In this document: one piece after another, positions 31,496 to 41,866 of the stretch
Numbering within the stretch: the stretch's first letter is position 1
How the letters are laid out: the number at the start of each line of letters is the position of its first letter
Translations under genes and position numbers: made by a program
Notes under the pieces: generated by a model
What the model was told of the DNA's origin: nothing
What the model saw: only the letters and a program-made list of their open reading frames with translations
Databases searched by the model: none
Source of the DNA: Bartonella sp. ML69XJBT
Lineage (GTDB): Bacteria; Pseudomonadota; Alphaproteobacteria; Rhizobiales; Rhizobiaceae
Direction of reading: 5' to 3'
Assembly (NCBI RefSeq): GCF_028618515.1
Contig: NZ_JAQITB010000008.1
Coordinates: forward strand, 1 to 64,000
DNA: 64,000 nucleotides

Positions 31496-34036
31496 ATGGA
31501 TAAAGGTTTTGAGAATAGTGAAAGATCATTATCTTCTTCTGGATATCGAGGAGGTGTGATTCTTGGTATTGTTTTTATAATAGCTTTTCTCTTCATTTGG
31601 GGTGTTGTCGGTCTTTTTTATCCACAGAGCTTTTTGCAAAAGATTGGAATGGCGTTTTTTTGGGCTTTGGCAGCTATAGGGGGAGCTGCACTTGTTTTGA
31701 GTGGAATAGGGATTTTAAAGTATAATGCCGTGCAACTGCACGATGAATGTGATCTTAATATTTTTAATAATAGCGATGACGCAATTATCGTCTCTGATTT
31801 ATCTGGTTTTGTTTATTATTCTAATCAAAATTACCGAAAAATTCTTACCTATAACCCTCAGTCTTCTTGTTATGTGGTTATCGCTGATCTTCCAGGAGCA
31901 GGTGCATTGGCGTATCGCTTAAAGGTTGCTGCGTGTAATCATCTTGCCGCGCAAGAAGAGTTAAGAGTTGAACAAGCGATTTTTGCTCATTCTACGCAAA
32001 AAAGGGCTAATTGGTATAATATCTCTGTTCAACCGATCACAAAGCAGGGAAAAAAGCTTTTATTTTGGCGTATTGCTGATATTTCGCATTTGCAGGAATA
32101 TCGTGAAGTTTTTTTCTCTCATCTTCAAGAAGCTATCAATCATTTAGATCAAGCACCTGTTGGTTTTTTATCCGTTAATGCACAAGGAATAGTTCTTTAC
32201 GCAAATGCGCTTTTTGCTGAGTGGTTTTCAATTGATTTAGCAAATTTTTCTGTCGGTCAATATAGTTTTGATCAGTTATTGAACAGTGTTGGAGAAAAAA
32301 TTACATGGAGTGATATTTGTTTGCAAAACAACAAATATCAAAGTTCAGGATACTCTTTGCCTTATAGGTTTTCATTATGTTGTAATACACAGAGCAGTGT
32401 TAAGAAAATATTGAATTGTTTTATGTGCGTTTCTTCTCTTTCAGAGGATGAGACCATTTATCGTATTGTGATCATTCCACAGCAAAAACAAAGGCAAGAG
32501 AATGATGATCAATTGAAATTACCTAGTGTTTTTGTGGAGTATTTTAATGCAAGTCCCTTTGCAATAGTGGTGGTGGATCAAAAAGGTCAATGGGTTCACA
32601 TGAATAATACATTTTCATCATTGATGGGATGTACAGACAAAACTCTCAATCTTTATAATGTGATATCTCGTCGCGATCATACACTGTTAGAACGTGCATT
32701 TCAGAAAATGACCACAAATAAAAATGATACAGTTCTAGAGACCGTTTTGGAAAATAATGAAGAACGCCATTTGCGTCTTCATATTATGCCTATAAAGTCG
32801 TATTATGATGACCTTTTACAGGATTTTGTCATTATCTCTGTTATAGAAACAACAGAACACAAAACACTTGAAGATAGAATGATGCAAAGTCAGAAAATGC
32901 AAGCTGTTGGGCAATTGGCTGGCGGTATTGCGCATGACTTTAATAACGTTTTAACAGCAATTTTGATGTCTTGTGATCTTCTTTTAAATACGCACCGTAG
33001 TTCTGATCCTGCCCATGCGGATCTTATCAATATTAAAAATAATGCTAATCGTGCAGCAGCACTTGTACAACAATTACTCGCTTTTTCTAGAAAGCAAACA
33101 CTTCGACCTGAAGAAGTTGATTTTACAGACTTTTTATCAGATATTCGCAATCTTATTTTACCTCTTTTGGGCAATAATATTCAATTAAAAATTATTCATG
33201 GAAGAGATTTATGGAGCGTTGAAGTCGATCAAGCATCTTTCCAGCGTGTGATTATGAATTTGGTTATTAATGCACGTGATGCTATGCCCAATGGAGGTGT
33301 GGTTACGATTGCAACAAATAATATTACAAAACAACAGAGTGCTGAATTCGACCATGTTGGTTGTGAAATTGGTGAGTATGTGCAATTGACTATTTCAGAT
33401 ACAGGGACCGGTATATCATCTGCTGTACAAGAAAAAATGTTTGAACCATTTTTTACAACAAAAGAAGTGGGAAAAGGAACTGGGCTTGGTTTATCAATGG
33501 TTTATGGAATTATCAAGCAGACAGGTGGTTATATTTATTGTGAGAGTAGAGAGGGTGAAGGAGCAACATTTCATATTTTTCTTCCTCGTTATATTCCTTA
33601 TAAGAGTGGAAAAATTTCTCCACAGATTGAAAAAGCTGAAGAGCAAGAAAAAAATACAGATTTAACAGGATCTGCAACTGTTTTGTTGGTTGAAGATGAA
33701 GATGCTGTCAGAATGGGAGGAGTAAGAGCGCTGCAAATGAGAGGATATACTGTTTTAGAGGCAGCAAGTGGAGTGGAAGCCCTCGCCATTCTTGAGGAAA
33801 ATAACGGAAAAATTGATATTATTGTTTCTGATGTGGTGATGCCAGAAATGGATGGTCCAACTTTGCTCAAGGAAGCACGTAAAAATTATCCTTATATCAA
33901 ATTTCTTTTTGTTTCTGGATATGCAAAAGATGCATTTGCTAAAAATCTTCCTCAAGACGCTATTTTTGGTTTTTTATCTAAACCATTTACACTCAAACAA
34001 TTAGCTTTAACAGTTAAAGAAACACTTGCACAATAA
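31496..34036 (+). CDS. cckA: cell-cycle hybrid histidine kinase CckA
   Basis: Essential bifunctional kinase/phosphatase that feeds phosphate through ChpT to CtrA and CpdR. 846 residues: two N-terminal membrane helices (about 20-42 and 50-75), two or three PAS-like regions, then HisKA with GGIAHDFNNVLTAIL (His480). The HATPase domain contains NLVINARDAMPNGG, SDTGTGIS and GKGTGLGLSMVYGI. The C-terminal receiver domain has LLVEDEDAVR, phospho-acceptor Asp779 in VSDVVMPEMDG, and SKPF. Domain order and the H-box match CckA. It is divergent from the FliO-like gene, and its target pathway member cpdR is at 41.5 kb. Confidence 0.94.
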   Translation: MDKGFENSERSLSSSGYRGGVILGIVFIIAFLFIWGVVGLFYPQSFLQKIGMAFFWALAAIGGAALVLSGIGILKYNAVQLHDECDLNIFNNSDDAIIVSDLSGFVYYSNQNYRKILTYNPQSSCYVVIADLPGAGALAYRLKVAACNHLAAQEELRVEQAIFAHSTQKRANWYNISVQPITKQGKKLLFWRIADISHLQEYREVFFSHLQEAINHLDQAPVGFLSVNAQGIVLYANALFAEWFSIDLANFSVGQYSFDQLLNSVGEKITWSDICLQNNKYQSSGYSLPYRFSLCCNTQSSVKKILNCFMCVSSLSEDETIYRIVIIPQQKQRQENDDQLKLPSVFVEYFNASPFAIVVVDQKGQWVHMNNTFSSLMGCTDKTLNLYNVISRRDHTLLERAFQKMTTNKNDTVLETVLENNEERHLRLHIMPIKSYYDDLLQDFVIISVIETTEHKTLEDRMMQSQKMQAVGQLAGGIAHDFNNVLTAILMSCDLLLNTHRSSDPAHADLINIKNNANRAAALVQQLLAFSRKQTLRPEEVDFTDFLSDIRNLILPLLGNNIQLKIIHGRDLWSVEVDQASFQRVIMNLVINARDAMPNGGVVTIATNNITKQQSAEFDHVGCEIGEYVQLTISDTGTGISSAVQEKMFEPFFTTKEVGKGTGLGLSMVYGIIKQTGGYIYCESREGEGATFHIFLPRYIPYKSGKISPQIEKAEEQEKNTDLTGSATVLLVEDEDAVRMGGVRALQMRGYTVLEAASGVEALAILEENNGKIDIIVSDVVMPEMDGPTLLKEARKNYPYIKFLFVSGYAKDAFAKNLPQDAIFGFLSKPFTLKQLALTVKETLAQ

Positions 34037-34552
34037 AATGAAAAGTTATGCAATAGAGAAATTATCTTATTATACGGTAGAACATTGTTGTTTAAGGAGG
34101 ATGGAATAGGATAAGGGATGTAAAAGTTTATACATTAGGTGTTTTCGTAAGTCATAGAAAAGAATATTAAAGTGGGAGGTATTCCGTAGCACCTATGGAG
34201 TTAAGGGCATGAAGTGATCAGTCGTGGGGAGCTGCAAAAAGAATCTAGATCGTTTATAGACTGTTGCGGTTCAGAATCAGCGTTCTTTAGAGTGGGGAGA
34301 GGGAAGTTATTTTAAGATTCTTTAGGTAAAAATTGGCAAATCCTGAAAAGATAAACATGGGCGTAAAATTATTAAAGAGAATAAATAGCAGTTATTTTGG
34401 GTCCCTTTAGCCATTAAAAAAAGATCATAGATCTCGCATGAAAATTATTCGTGGAGAAAATGGTTTTTCTTATGTTGAAATATCGTAGATTCAAAATAGG
34501 ATAATTGATGATAAATTTTAACTGTAATACTGGGAAACACTAAACGGCATAT
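34037..34552. other. intergenic region between convergent cckA and purN
   Basis: About 515 bases with only short open frames. I saw no recognisable gene fragment, RNA or strong terminator. Confidence 0.4.
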
Positions 34553-35164
34553 TCAAAAGGATAAAAGTTGTTGCTGGGTATTTACAGTTTTGTTTTTCCC
34601 TTCAATGAAGCTTTTTAAAGCCTGCGGATAGAGGATATGCTCTGCTTTAAGAACTCTCTGCGCTAAGCTTTCAGCAGTATCATTTGGGCAGACTGGAACG
34701 GCCGCTTGAGCAAGAATTTTTCCTGCATCCATGTCTTCTGTAACAAGATGAATAGTGCAACCAGTGATTTTAACACCTGCTTGTAAAACTCTTTCATGTG
34801 TATTTAAACCTTTAAATGAAGGTAAAAGAGAAGGGTGAATGTTTAAAATTCGCCCTTCATAAAGTTTTACGAAACGTGATGAGATGAGGCGCATATAACC
34901 TGCAAAGCAGAGTAGATCCGGCTTATATTGAGCGAGAACTATGAAGATAGCTTCTTCATGGGCTTCTTTTGTTGGATAGCTTTTGCGATCAACAACATGA
35001 ACAGGTAGGTTATGATGATAAGCTTTTTCAATGCCAGCAGCATGAGGATTATCACAAATAATTGCAACGATTTCAGCAGGGTATTTTTTTTGTTTACAGG
35101 CATTGGCAAGGGCAACCATATTAGATCCGTTGCCAGAAATAAAAATAACAATTCGTTTTTTCAT
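34553..35164 (-). CDS. purN: GAR transformylase
   Basis: Formyl-THF-dependent glycinamide ribonucleotide formyltransferase. 203 residues with [19 protein letters not shown], catalytic [18 protein letters not shown], and the Asp in [15 protein letters not shown]. Its ATG overlaps the purM stop in a 4-base ATGA, so translation is coupled to purM. Confidence 0.96.
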   Translation of the reverse strand: MKKRIVIFISGNGSNMVALANACKQKKYPAEIVAIICDNPHAAGIEKAYHHNLPVHVVDRKSYPTKEAHEEAIFIVLAQYKPDLLCFAGYMRLISSRFVKLYEGRILNIHPSLLPSFKGLNTHERVLQAGVKITGCTIHLVTEDMDAGKILAQAAVPVCPNDTAESLAQRVLKAEHILYPQALKSFIEGKNKTVNTQQQLLSF

Positions 35165-36246
35165 AAGTAAAGCACACCCTTGTAGAGTATTCCTTTATCT
35201 TGACGTTTTGTTAAAACGCCAAGGTTGGTAACGGTTTCTCCTTGCATTTCAAGTTCTTGCGTAATTTTCTCAACTGCTTGTTGCGCTACAATAACAATCA
35301 TGCCAATGCCGCAATTGAATGTTCGTAGCATTTCTGTTTTTTCTATTTTACCTTGTTTGGCAATCCATGAGAAGACGGAGGGGACATGAATGTTAGAGAG
35401 ATTGATTTCAGCGCAGAGAGAAGATGGAAGTACCCGTGGGATATTTTCAGGAAAGCCACCACCGGTGATATGTGCAAGAGCTTTTATCCCTTGGTAATTT
35501 CGCATAATAGAAAGAAGTGATTTTACATAAATGCGTGTTGGTGTGAGGAATGCTCTACCAAGGCTCATTTGAGGATTAAACGGGGCTGGATCTTCCCATT
35601 TGAGAGGGCTCTGTTGAACGATTCGCCTGACAAGAGAAAAGCCGTTGGAATGAACTCCAGATGCGTTAAGACCTAAAATGATATCACCTTCTGTAAGGTC
35701 TTTTGAAGGGAGTAATGCGCCACGTTCACATGCTCCTACAGCAAAACCAGCTAAATCATAATCTCCTTGTGCATACATACCTGGCATTTCTGCAGTCTCT
35801 CCCCCAATAAGGGCTGCTCCTGCTTGTTTACATCCTTCAGCAATACCGGAAATGATTGTAGCACCTTGTTCAGGATCAAGCTTCCCTGTTGCGAAATAAT
35901 CGAGAAAAAAGAGAGGTTCAGCACCTTGTACGAGTAAATCATTCACACACATAGCGACAAGATCAATTCCCACAGTATCATGGATACCTGCTTCAATGGC
36001 AATTTTTAATTTTGTTCCCACACCATCATTGGCAGCTACAAGAATGGGATCTGTGAAGCCTGCTGCTTTTAAATCAAAAAGTCCACCAAAACCACCAATT
36101 TCTCCATCGGCTCCTGTGCGTTTTGTTGCACGTATGAAGGGTTTAATTTTTTCTACCATAGCATTGCCCGCATCAATGTTCACACCGGCTTTTGCGTAGG
36201 TAAGACCACAGTTGGATTTATCATTTATGATATCTTGATTGCTCAT
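35161..36246 (-). CDS. purM: AIR synthetase
   Basis: Closes the imidazole ring: FGAM to AIR. 361 residues with [58 protein letters not shown] and [17 protein letters not shown]. It overlaps purN by ATGA and is divergent from perM, as in many relatives. Confidence 0.97.
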   Translation of the reverse strand: MSNQDIINDKSNCGLTYAKAGVNIDAGNAMVEKIKPFIRATKRTGADGEIGGFGGLFDLKAAGFTDPILVAANDGVGTKLKIAIEAGIHDTVGIDLVAMCVNDLLVQGAEPLFFLDYFATGKLDPEQGATIISGIAEGCKQAGAALIGGETAEMPGMYAQGDYDLAGFAVGACERGALLPSKDLTEGDIILGLNASGVHSNGFSLVRRIVQQSPLKWEDPAPFNPQMSLGRAFLTPTRIYVKSLLSIMRNYQGIKALAHITGGGFPENIPRVLPSSLCAEINLSNIHVPSVFSWIAKQGKIEKTEMLRTFNCGIGMIVIVAQQAVEKITQELEMQGETVTNLGVLTKRQDKGILYKGVLYL

Positions 36247-36403
36247 TGGAGCCTTCCTTATGAAAAATCAGGTTTTAATGTTATGCAATGCCATGATAGA
36301 GTGATCTCTGCAAGAGATATTGATAAGAAAAGAAGCAACTTTACTTGTAGCTTATGGTGAAGAAGTTTATAATCTTTGTGGAGAGTTTTTTTTAGGATAT
36401 TTT

Positions 36404-37615
36404 ATGAGCAAGATATCAGATAATCACGGACAATCTTCTTGGCAGCTTATGAAAAAAAAAGTGCGTGAGAATGGTTCTGGTGACCGTTATAAGACTTATG
36501 TACCAGCTTATACTCAAATACCGTTACCCAATAATATGAAGAAACAAATTTTTTTCTGGCTTGGTACACTGTTTTTTTTCATTCTTTTTATGTTTGTTTT
36601 TGGATCCATTTTGCTTCCTTTTGTAGCAGGAATTGTGTTGGCTTATTTTCTTAATCCCATTGTTCAATTGCTTGAAAAATTTGGTATTCGTCGTGCTTTT
36701 GGCACTATCCTCATTACTGTGTTAATTCTTGTTGTTTTTGTTGCTGCTTTAGTTATTTTGATTCCTATTATCAGTTGGCAAATACAACAATTTGTGAGTA
36801 ATGGTTTACCCGTTTATATTAATCGTATTCAAACTTTTTTTGTTGAACACGATTTTGATTGGGTTAGGCGCTATTTTGGGAGTGATCCAAATGAATTACA
36901 GAGTAATATTAAAGGACTTTTAGGCAAAAGTTCTGATTTTATTACCTCTCTCTTAAATTCACTTTTAAAGTCAGGAAAATCTATCGTTAATCTTGTCAGC
37001 CTATTTGTCGTGGCACCTGTCGTGACGTTTTATATGCTCTTAGATTGGCCCCGTATGGTTGCAACAATTGATTCGTTGATACCGCGCGATCATCTTGAAA
37101 CCGTTCGTAGTATTTTTTATGAAATGGATAGAGCTATCGCTGGTTTTGTTCGTGGACAAGGAACAGTTTGTCTCATATTAGGAGGATATTATGCTATTGG
37201 TCTGACTATCACGGGACTCAATTTTGCTCTTTTGATTGGTATGTTTATTGGTCTTATCAGCTTTGTTCCTTATATTGGTACAATGAGTGGTTTTATACTT
37301 TCTGTTGGTGTTGCCTGGGTTCAATTCTATCCAAATAATTGGGGGGGGATTGTCGTTGTTGTGGTTCTCTTTTTAATTGGTCAATTTGTCGAAGGCTACA
37401 TTCTCCAACCAAAACTTGTGGGGTCATCCGTGGGATTACATCCAGTGTGGTTAATGTTTGCACTTTTTGCTTTTTCTTCACTTTTTGGTTTTACTGGTAT
37501 GCTCGTTGCTGTTCCTGCGGCAGCGGCTGTTGCTGTTTTAGTTCGTTTTGCTCTTCATACGTATCTTAATTCTCAGATGTATTCGCGAAGTGAAAATTCG
37601 GAGCTGCTAGAATGA
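36404..37615 (+). CDS. AI-2E/PerM family membrane transporter
   Basis: Polytopic inner-membrane protein of the PerM/YdiK (UPF0118) family, about 403 residues with some eight helices. Two N-terminal helices at about 50-110 are followed by a hydrophilic stretch and a C-terminal group with GLISFVPYIGTMSG and EGYILQPKLVGSSVGLHP, the family hallmark. The ATG at 36404 has AGGA 6 bases ahead; the longer frame to 36320 has no such site. Its last codons overlap the hdaA start by ATGA. The transported substrate is unknown. Confidence 0.9.
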   Translation: MSKISDNHGQSSWQLMKKKVRENGSGDRYKTYVPAYTQIPLPNNMKKQIFFWLGTLFFFILFMFVFGSILLPFVAGIVLAYFLNPIVQLLEKFGIRRAFGTILITVLILVVFVAALVILIPIISWQIQQFVSNGLPVYINRIQTFFVEHDFDWVRRYFGSDPNELQSNIKGLLGKSSDFITSLLNSLLKSGKSIVNLVSLFVVAPVVTFYMLLDWPRMVATIDSLIPRDHLETVRSIFYEMDRAIAGFVRGQGTVCLILGGYYAIGLTITGLNFALLIGMFIGLISFVPYIGTMSGFILSVGVAWVQFYPNNWGGIVVVVVLFLIGQFVEGYILQPKLVGSSVGLHPVWLMFALFAFSSLFGFTGMLVAVPAAAAVAVLVRFALHTYLNSQMYSRSENSELLE

Positions 37616-38301
37616 ATGGGCGTGAAACGCAATTACCTTTAAACTTTCCTTACAATCCGATTTTTCGATTCGATGATTTAGTGGTGACTGAAAGCAATCG
37701 TATGGCTTTTCAGCTTATTGATCATTGGCCAAATTGGGCTTTCCCTATTGCAGTTTTGGTTGGACAAGAAGGATCTGGAAAAACGCACTTTTCTAACGTA
37801 TGGCAGCAAAAAACGAATGCTTTAAGTGTTCATCGCAATGAAATTGATCAAGCTGTGGCTATGGCTTCTTTAGGACGAGCATGTTTAATTGAAGATATTG
37901 ATGCGGGGGAAATTAGTGAGACAGGACTCTTTCATTTGATGAATAGTGTTAAGCAAGCAAATCTTGATAAACGTCAGGCTACTTTGTTGATAACTGCTCG
38001 TACAGTACCATCAGCATGGGATTTAAAGTTAAATGATTTAAAAAGTCGTCTTAATTCAGTTGTATTGGTTGCTATTAATCAACCTGATGACGCATTGTTA
38101 ACAGCTGTTGCTTTCAAACTTTTTTCGGATAAGCAGATTATTGTTCATCCAGATGCTGTTTCTTATCTTGTAAGCCGTTGTGAACGTTCTATATTTGCAT
38201 TGAAGCGTGTTATTGATTCGGTTGATTGGTTAACATTACAACGAAAGCGCAAAGTAACGCGTGCTATCATTAGTGAAGTTCTTAACATTGAAATTCAATA
38301 A
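37612..38301 (+). CDS. hdaA: HdaA, DnaA-related regulator of replication initiation
   Basis: Short DnaA-like AAA+ protein, 229 residues, that with the beta clamp promotes DnaA-ATP hydrolysis in alphaproteobacteria. It begins with a clamp-binding QLPLNF motif (residues 6-11), then Walker A GQEGSGKTHF, Walker B-like CLIEDIDAGE, and a C-terminal helical region without the DnaA DNA-binding domain. It overlaps the perM stop by 4 bases and is probably co-expressed with it. Confidence 0.9.
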   Translation: MNGRETQLPLNFPYNPIFRFDDLVVTESNRMAFQLIDHWPNWAFPIAVLVGQEGSGKTHFSNVWQQKTNALSVHRNEIDQAVAMASLGRACLIEDIDAGEISETGLFHLMNSVKQANLDKRQATLLITARTVPSAWDLKLNDLKSRLNSVVLVAINQPDDALLTAVAFKLFSDKQIIVHPDAVSYLVSRCERSIFALKRVIDSVDWLTLQRKRKVTRAIISEVLNIEIQ

Positions 38302-39036
38302 ATGTTTTTTAATATGGCTCAAACTATTCAATAAAAGTGCTGCTGTTCTATTGTTTTGCTATTGTCGTAAATAGAAATGTGGTTCTTTAAGTGTTTGCTT
38401 TTTTGACAGCTGTCTAAAGTTAATAAAGTAGTGTATTTTTGTTTATCTGTTTCTCGCATGATAGTATTTTTTATGAGCTTTTTTGTCGTTTGCACAAATA
38501 TGTTCAGCATTTGAAAATAATTTTACAAACGAATCTTTTTTTTATAATGAAAGTTTTATAATTTAAGAAAGATATTTATTTTTTAATTTAGGTATTGGTA
38601 TTGTTAGAAAAACATAGAATTGAAAAAACAAAAGTAATCAGGTGAGAGAGTAATAACAGGAGATTTTCAATTTTTTTATGATTCGTTCTGAATCCTCTAT
38701 GAAAAAAGCTAGAATTTTATAGTTTTTTGTGATGCTAAATGAGCGCATGAGGATCGTATTTATGAGATGTTTCTGATGTCATGGAAATCATTTTTGAAAT
38801 GATATAATATTTAAAGTTTTTATAGAGAATTGCGTTATTTGTTAACCTCAATTAACTTCCTTGCTTGATGGATATTGTTTTTTTATTTCTGTCAATGAAT
38901 CTTTCAAATAAGAGAAAAAAACTAAAAAAGTGCTTTCTTGTAGAGAAATACAATAAAATTTTTTAAAAAATGTGTTTTTCTCTTGCACTTCTGTCGTGAA
39001 AATTTTAGGGAAGATGCATCAAATGAATATAAATGG
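38302..39036. other. AT-rich gene-free region upstream of tRNA-Pro
   Basis: 735 bases without a supported frame; only its last 60 bases show a possible tRNA promoter. This is also where ppk follows hdaA in many relatives, so it may be a rearrangement junction. Confidence 0.4.
38983..39011 (+). promoter_or_regulatory. possible promoter of tRNA-Pro(TGG)
   Basis: TTGCAC, 17 bases, TAGGGA, about 25 bases ahead of the tRNA. The -35 is good, the -10 weak. Confidence 0.3.
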
Positions 39037-39113
39037 CGGAGCGTAGCGCAGCCTGGTAGCGCACCTGATTTGGGATCAGGGGGTCGTAGGTTCGAATCCT
39101 ATCGCTCCGACCA
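39037..39113 (+). tRNA. tRNA-Pro, anticodon TGG
   Basis: 77 bases with encoded CCA. The acceptor stem CGGAGCG pairs with CGCTCCG. The anticodon stem CCTGA/TCAGG encloses loop TTTGGGA, giving TGG at 39071-39073, and the T-arm contains GGTTCGAATCC. All arms fold. Confidence 0.97.
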
Positions 39114-39200
39114 TATTTGATTTTATGTGAGGGAATGCTACAATCGGTGTGTGGTGAGAAATTATCATTCAAGTGTTATGTAGTCTAAAGGAAAGTAACT

Positions 39201-39506
39201 ATGATTGCGCGTATTTATAGTCCTGCAAAGACGGCTATGCAGTCAGGTAGAAGGAATACTGGTTTTTGGATTTTGCAATATGAGCCATCACAGGCAAAAA
39301 TGCTTGAACCTCTTATGGGGTATACGTCAACCTCTGATATAAGCAGTCAGATAAAAATCCATTTTAAGAGCAAGGAAGAGGCGATTGCTTTTGCAGACAA
39401 AAATGCTATTCCTTATCGTGTAGAGAGAACGCATAGATCGATTCGGCGTGTTGTTTCTTATTCTGATAATTTTCGTAGTGATAGGCAACAACCTTGGACG
39501 CATTGA
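39201..39506 (+). CDS. NADH dehydrogenase accessory subunit, NDUFS4 family
   Basis: 101-residue protein of the ETC complex I conserved-region family (the 18-kDa NDUFS4 homolog of alphaproteobacteria). It shows ARIYSPAKTAMQSGRRNTGF, WILQYEP, PLMGYTSTSDISSQIKIHF and the C-terminal KSYSDNF-like VSYSDNFRSDRQQPWTH. It should bind the peripheral arm of complex I. It lies between two tRNA genes and no other nuo gene is near. Confidence 0.92.
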   Translation: MIARIYSPAKTAMQSGRRNTGFWILQYEPSQAKMLEPLMGYTSTSDISSQIKIHFKSKEEAIAFADKNAIPYRVERTHRSIRRVVSYSDNFRSDRQQPWTH

Positions 39507-39545
39507 GTTTAAGGATGTTGTTTCTAATGGAGAGAATAATCAGTT

Positions 39546-39622
<77 letters not shown>

Positions 39623-41331
39623 TGCTTAGATAATATCAATAGCTTATACAAAAGTTCGGGAGTTTATGTTCTTTTAATTCTATGAACTTGTTTTTCTATA
39701 TACTCCGAACCTTTTGAAAGTTTTTTATTGGTTCTACTGCTAAGTGTTCTCTATTGACTGTTTTAGTATAAAGTTGATGCTAATCTGTTGTTTTGTCTAG
39801 CTAAAAAGTGCTTTAAGTTGTGATACGGTAGATTTCCTGTATAGGTTGTGAGCAGGTGTTTCTGCTTATTTTCTCAAATCCATGTGCTGATTTATTGATT
39901 CCTGCTTGATTTATACGCTGCACGAAACAGCTTGCTAAAACTCTCTTTGACAGGTTTGTTTCTACCTTTCCCAAAAATGAATATTTTATCACTTAGGGAG
40001 CAACTTAAAGGTTTCCTGCTCATTCTGCTAAAATAGGAAGAAAAACATCTGTTTTAAATTGGCTTTTTCTATCTTGAGATGAATGATCTGGATCTTTGAT
40101 AACTTTTTAGTTTATCCTAACTGTATCATCGTGGCAAAATATATAAAGCACGTCAATTCAAATACGCGCATACGGGTACCTAACTGTCCAGTAACAGGGC
40201 AATATTGGTTGATATCTTCTTCTGATCATAGCATGAAATTTTTTTGTTTTCAGAAAGGGGAGGCGGTTTATATTCAAGGCAAAATTTCTGTTTAAAAGAG
40301 TATTATCAAATGCTTAATTAAAAAGATTTTTTTAATAATGAAGATTGCGCATTGTTTCACACTTTTTTTTCACGTTCTTTAATGGGGAATGCCTCTCATG
40401 CAAAACAGAACGCCACCCAGTTGTACAATCACGAGCTTTTTTAAAAGAAGTATCTTTTAAGGCACCCAAGCCCATTTCACGACGGTACCCGTGAATAGTA
40501 TAACGTTAAACCCATTGGGACTTCTCATCTTTAAGCTTATGAAGTAACAAGCCGGCACCATTATACTATTTTCCAGCCTCCCATGTTGCTACAGCCCTTG
40601 TCACCTAAGACTCTTCATAAGAGCCGTTTTTAGTTCTTTCTTGTACAATTTTTAACCACACACTTATCCCGCTTGTGATGTGTAAGCGAGTGATTTTGAT
40701 TGTTTCAACATGGGAAAGGCTTGAAATGAGAGAATCTTATGGTATCCAAGTTTCTAATTTAATAATGAATAACACTAAATTCTCATTATAAGTCAATGCC
40801 TTGTTAAGCTGTTACAAGATCTCTTTAAAGTAGAGAAAAGGGGAATATAATGTTATCATATTCCTTATTGGAACAGAGCAAAAATATTTTTATTTCTTTC
40901 GATCAGAATTCTCAGATTAAATGAGAGCAAAAAGCCATTCTTACTTGAGAGCTTTTGTTGTTATCAAAACAAAAAGAAATTCTGATTCGTTATAGTTATT
41001 TATCGATAATAAAAGATATCTTTCTTAAAAGATTTGCTGACTATTAACTTCAGCAAAACAGGTTGCATTAGGCAATAGCAATATTTTGAGAAGAAAAGAA
41101 AATACTTATGGTAAAATTTTTATAATAAAATTCTCTGATTTATTTAGCGGCAAAATTGTTGGTATGTTGGTTAGAACGTTGCATAATGTCTCATAATAGG
41201 ATTGAATAAAATGCAAAGAATTATCGGAAAAAGTTGTCAAAAAGGACGCACTTTGCAGAGGCGTATGGGGAAATCCTATTCCCATAGTTTTATTTAGGTA
41301 TCCAATAGCTTATCTACGATATAAAATTAAA
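39623..41331. other. 1.7-kb gene-poor region with integrase remnant
   Basis: The region between tRNA-Arg and tRNA-Val. It contains a 70-codon open frame at 40083-40295 that I cannot assign (no clear ribosome site) and the integrase remnant at 40390-40803. The rest is AT-rich and unremarkable. Confidence 0.5.
40390..40803 (-). pseudogene. integrase pseudogene 5' end plus upstream region, copy D
   Basis: The longest decayed copy. It matches about the first 75 integrase codons (CTCATGCAAAACAGAACGCC, CCCAAGCCCATTTCACGAC, TTATGAAGTAACAAGCCGG). The former start follows (TTCATAAGAGCCGTTTTTAG, where ATG became ACG), and then the shared upstream unit to AGTCAATGCCTTG. Substitutions and small indels break the frame. 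The 3' part of the gene is absent. Confidence 0.75.
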
Positions 41332-41406
<75 letters not shown>

Positions 41407-41503
41407 ATTTAATGATGTTGCATACACCACATAGAATTACAAACGTCAATGTCTAATTTAATTTTCTATTTAATCAGACACGAATAATTTGAAAAAATAC
41501 CCT

Positions 41504-41866
41504 TTAAGCCGCGATCAGTATTTTTTCAACCTCATTCACGAGTTCACGCAAATGAAACGGTTTAGAAAGTACTTTTGCATCAGGAGGAGCATCGCTATTT
41601 GAATTGAGTGCAACTGCTGCAAATCCTGTAATAAACATTACGCGTAAATCAGGATCAATTTCAGTAGCACGTCGTGCTAGTTCAATTCCATCCATTTCTG
41701 GCATTACAATATCAGTAAGGAGAAGGGAAAAGGGTTCTTCTTGTAAACGTTCATATGCGCTAGCACCATTATCGAAATCAGCGACTTCGTAGCCTGCACG
41801 CTCTAAAGCTTTTGCTAGAAAGCGGCGCATATCGTTATCATCTTCTGCAAGCAGGATTCGTTTCAT
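41504..41866 (-). CDS. cpdR: response regulator CpdR
   Basis: Single-domain receiver, 120 residues, which when unphosphorylated primes ClpXP to degrade CtrA and other cell-cycle proteins; it is phosphorylated through CckA-ChpT. It shows RILLAEDDNDMRRFL, phospho-acceptor Asp52 in LLTDIVMPEMDGIELA, the Thr/Phe switch in MFITGFAAVAL and SKPFHLRELV. It has no output domain and ends in Ala-Ala, a ClpXP-type tail. Length and sequence match CpdR rather than DivK. Confidence 0.92.
   Translation of the reverse strand: MKRILLAEDDNDMRRFLAKALERAGYEVADFDNGASAYERLQEEPFSLLLTDIVMPEMDGIELARRATEIDPDLRVMFITGFAAVALNSNSDAPPDAKVLSKPFHLRELVNEVEKILIAA

Noticed and set aside
40083-40295. 70-codon frame downstream of tRNA-Arg
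   Set aside because: Start lacks a ribosome site and I recognise no family; kept only as a note in the gap entry.
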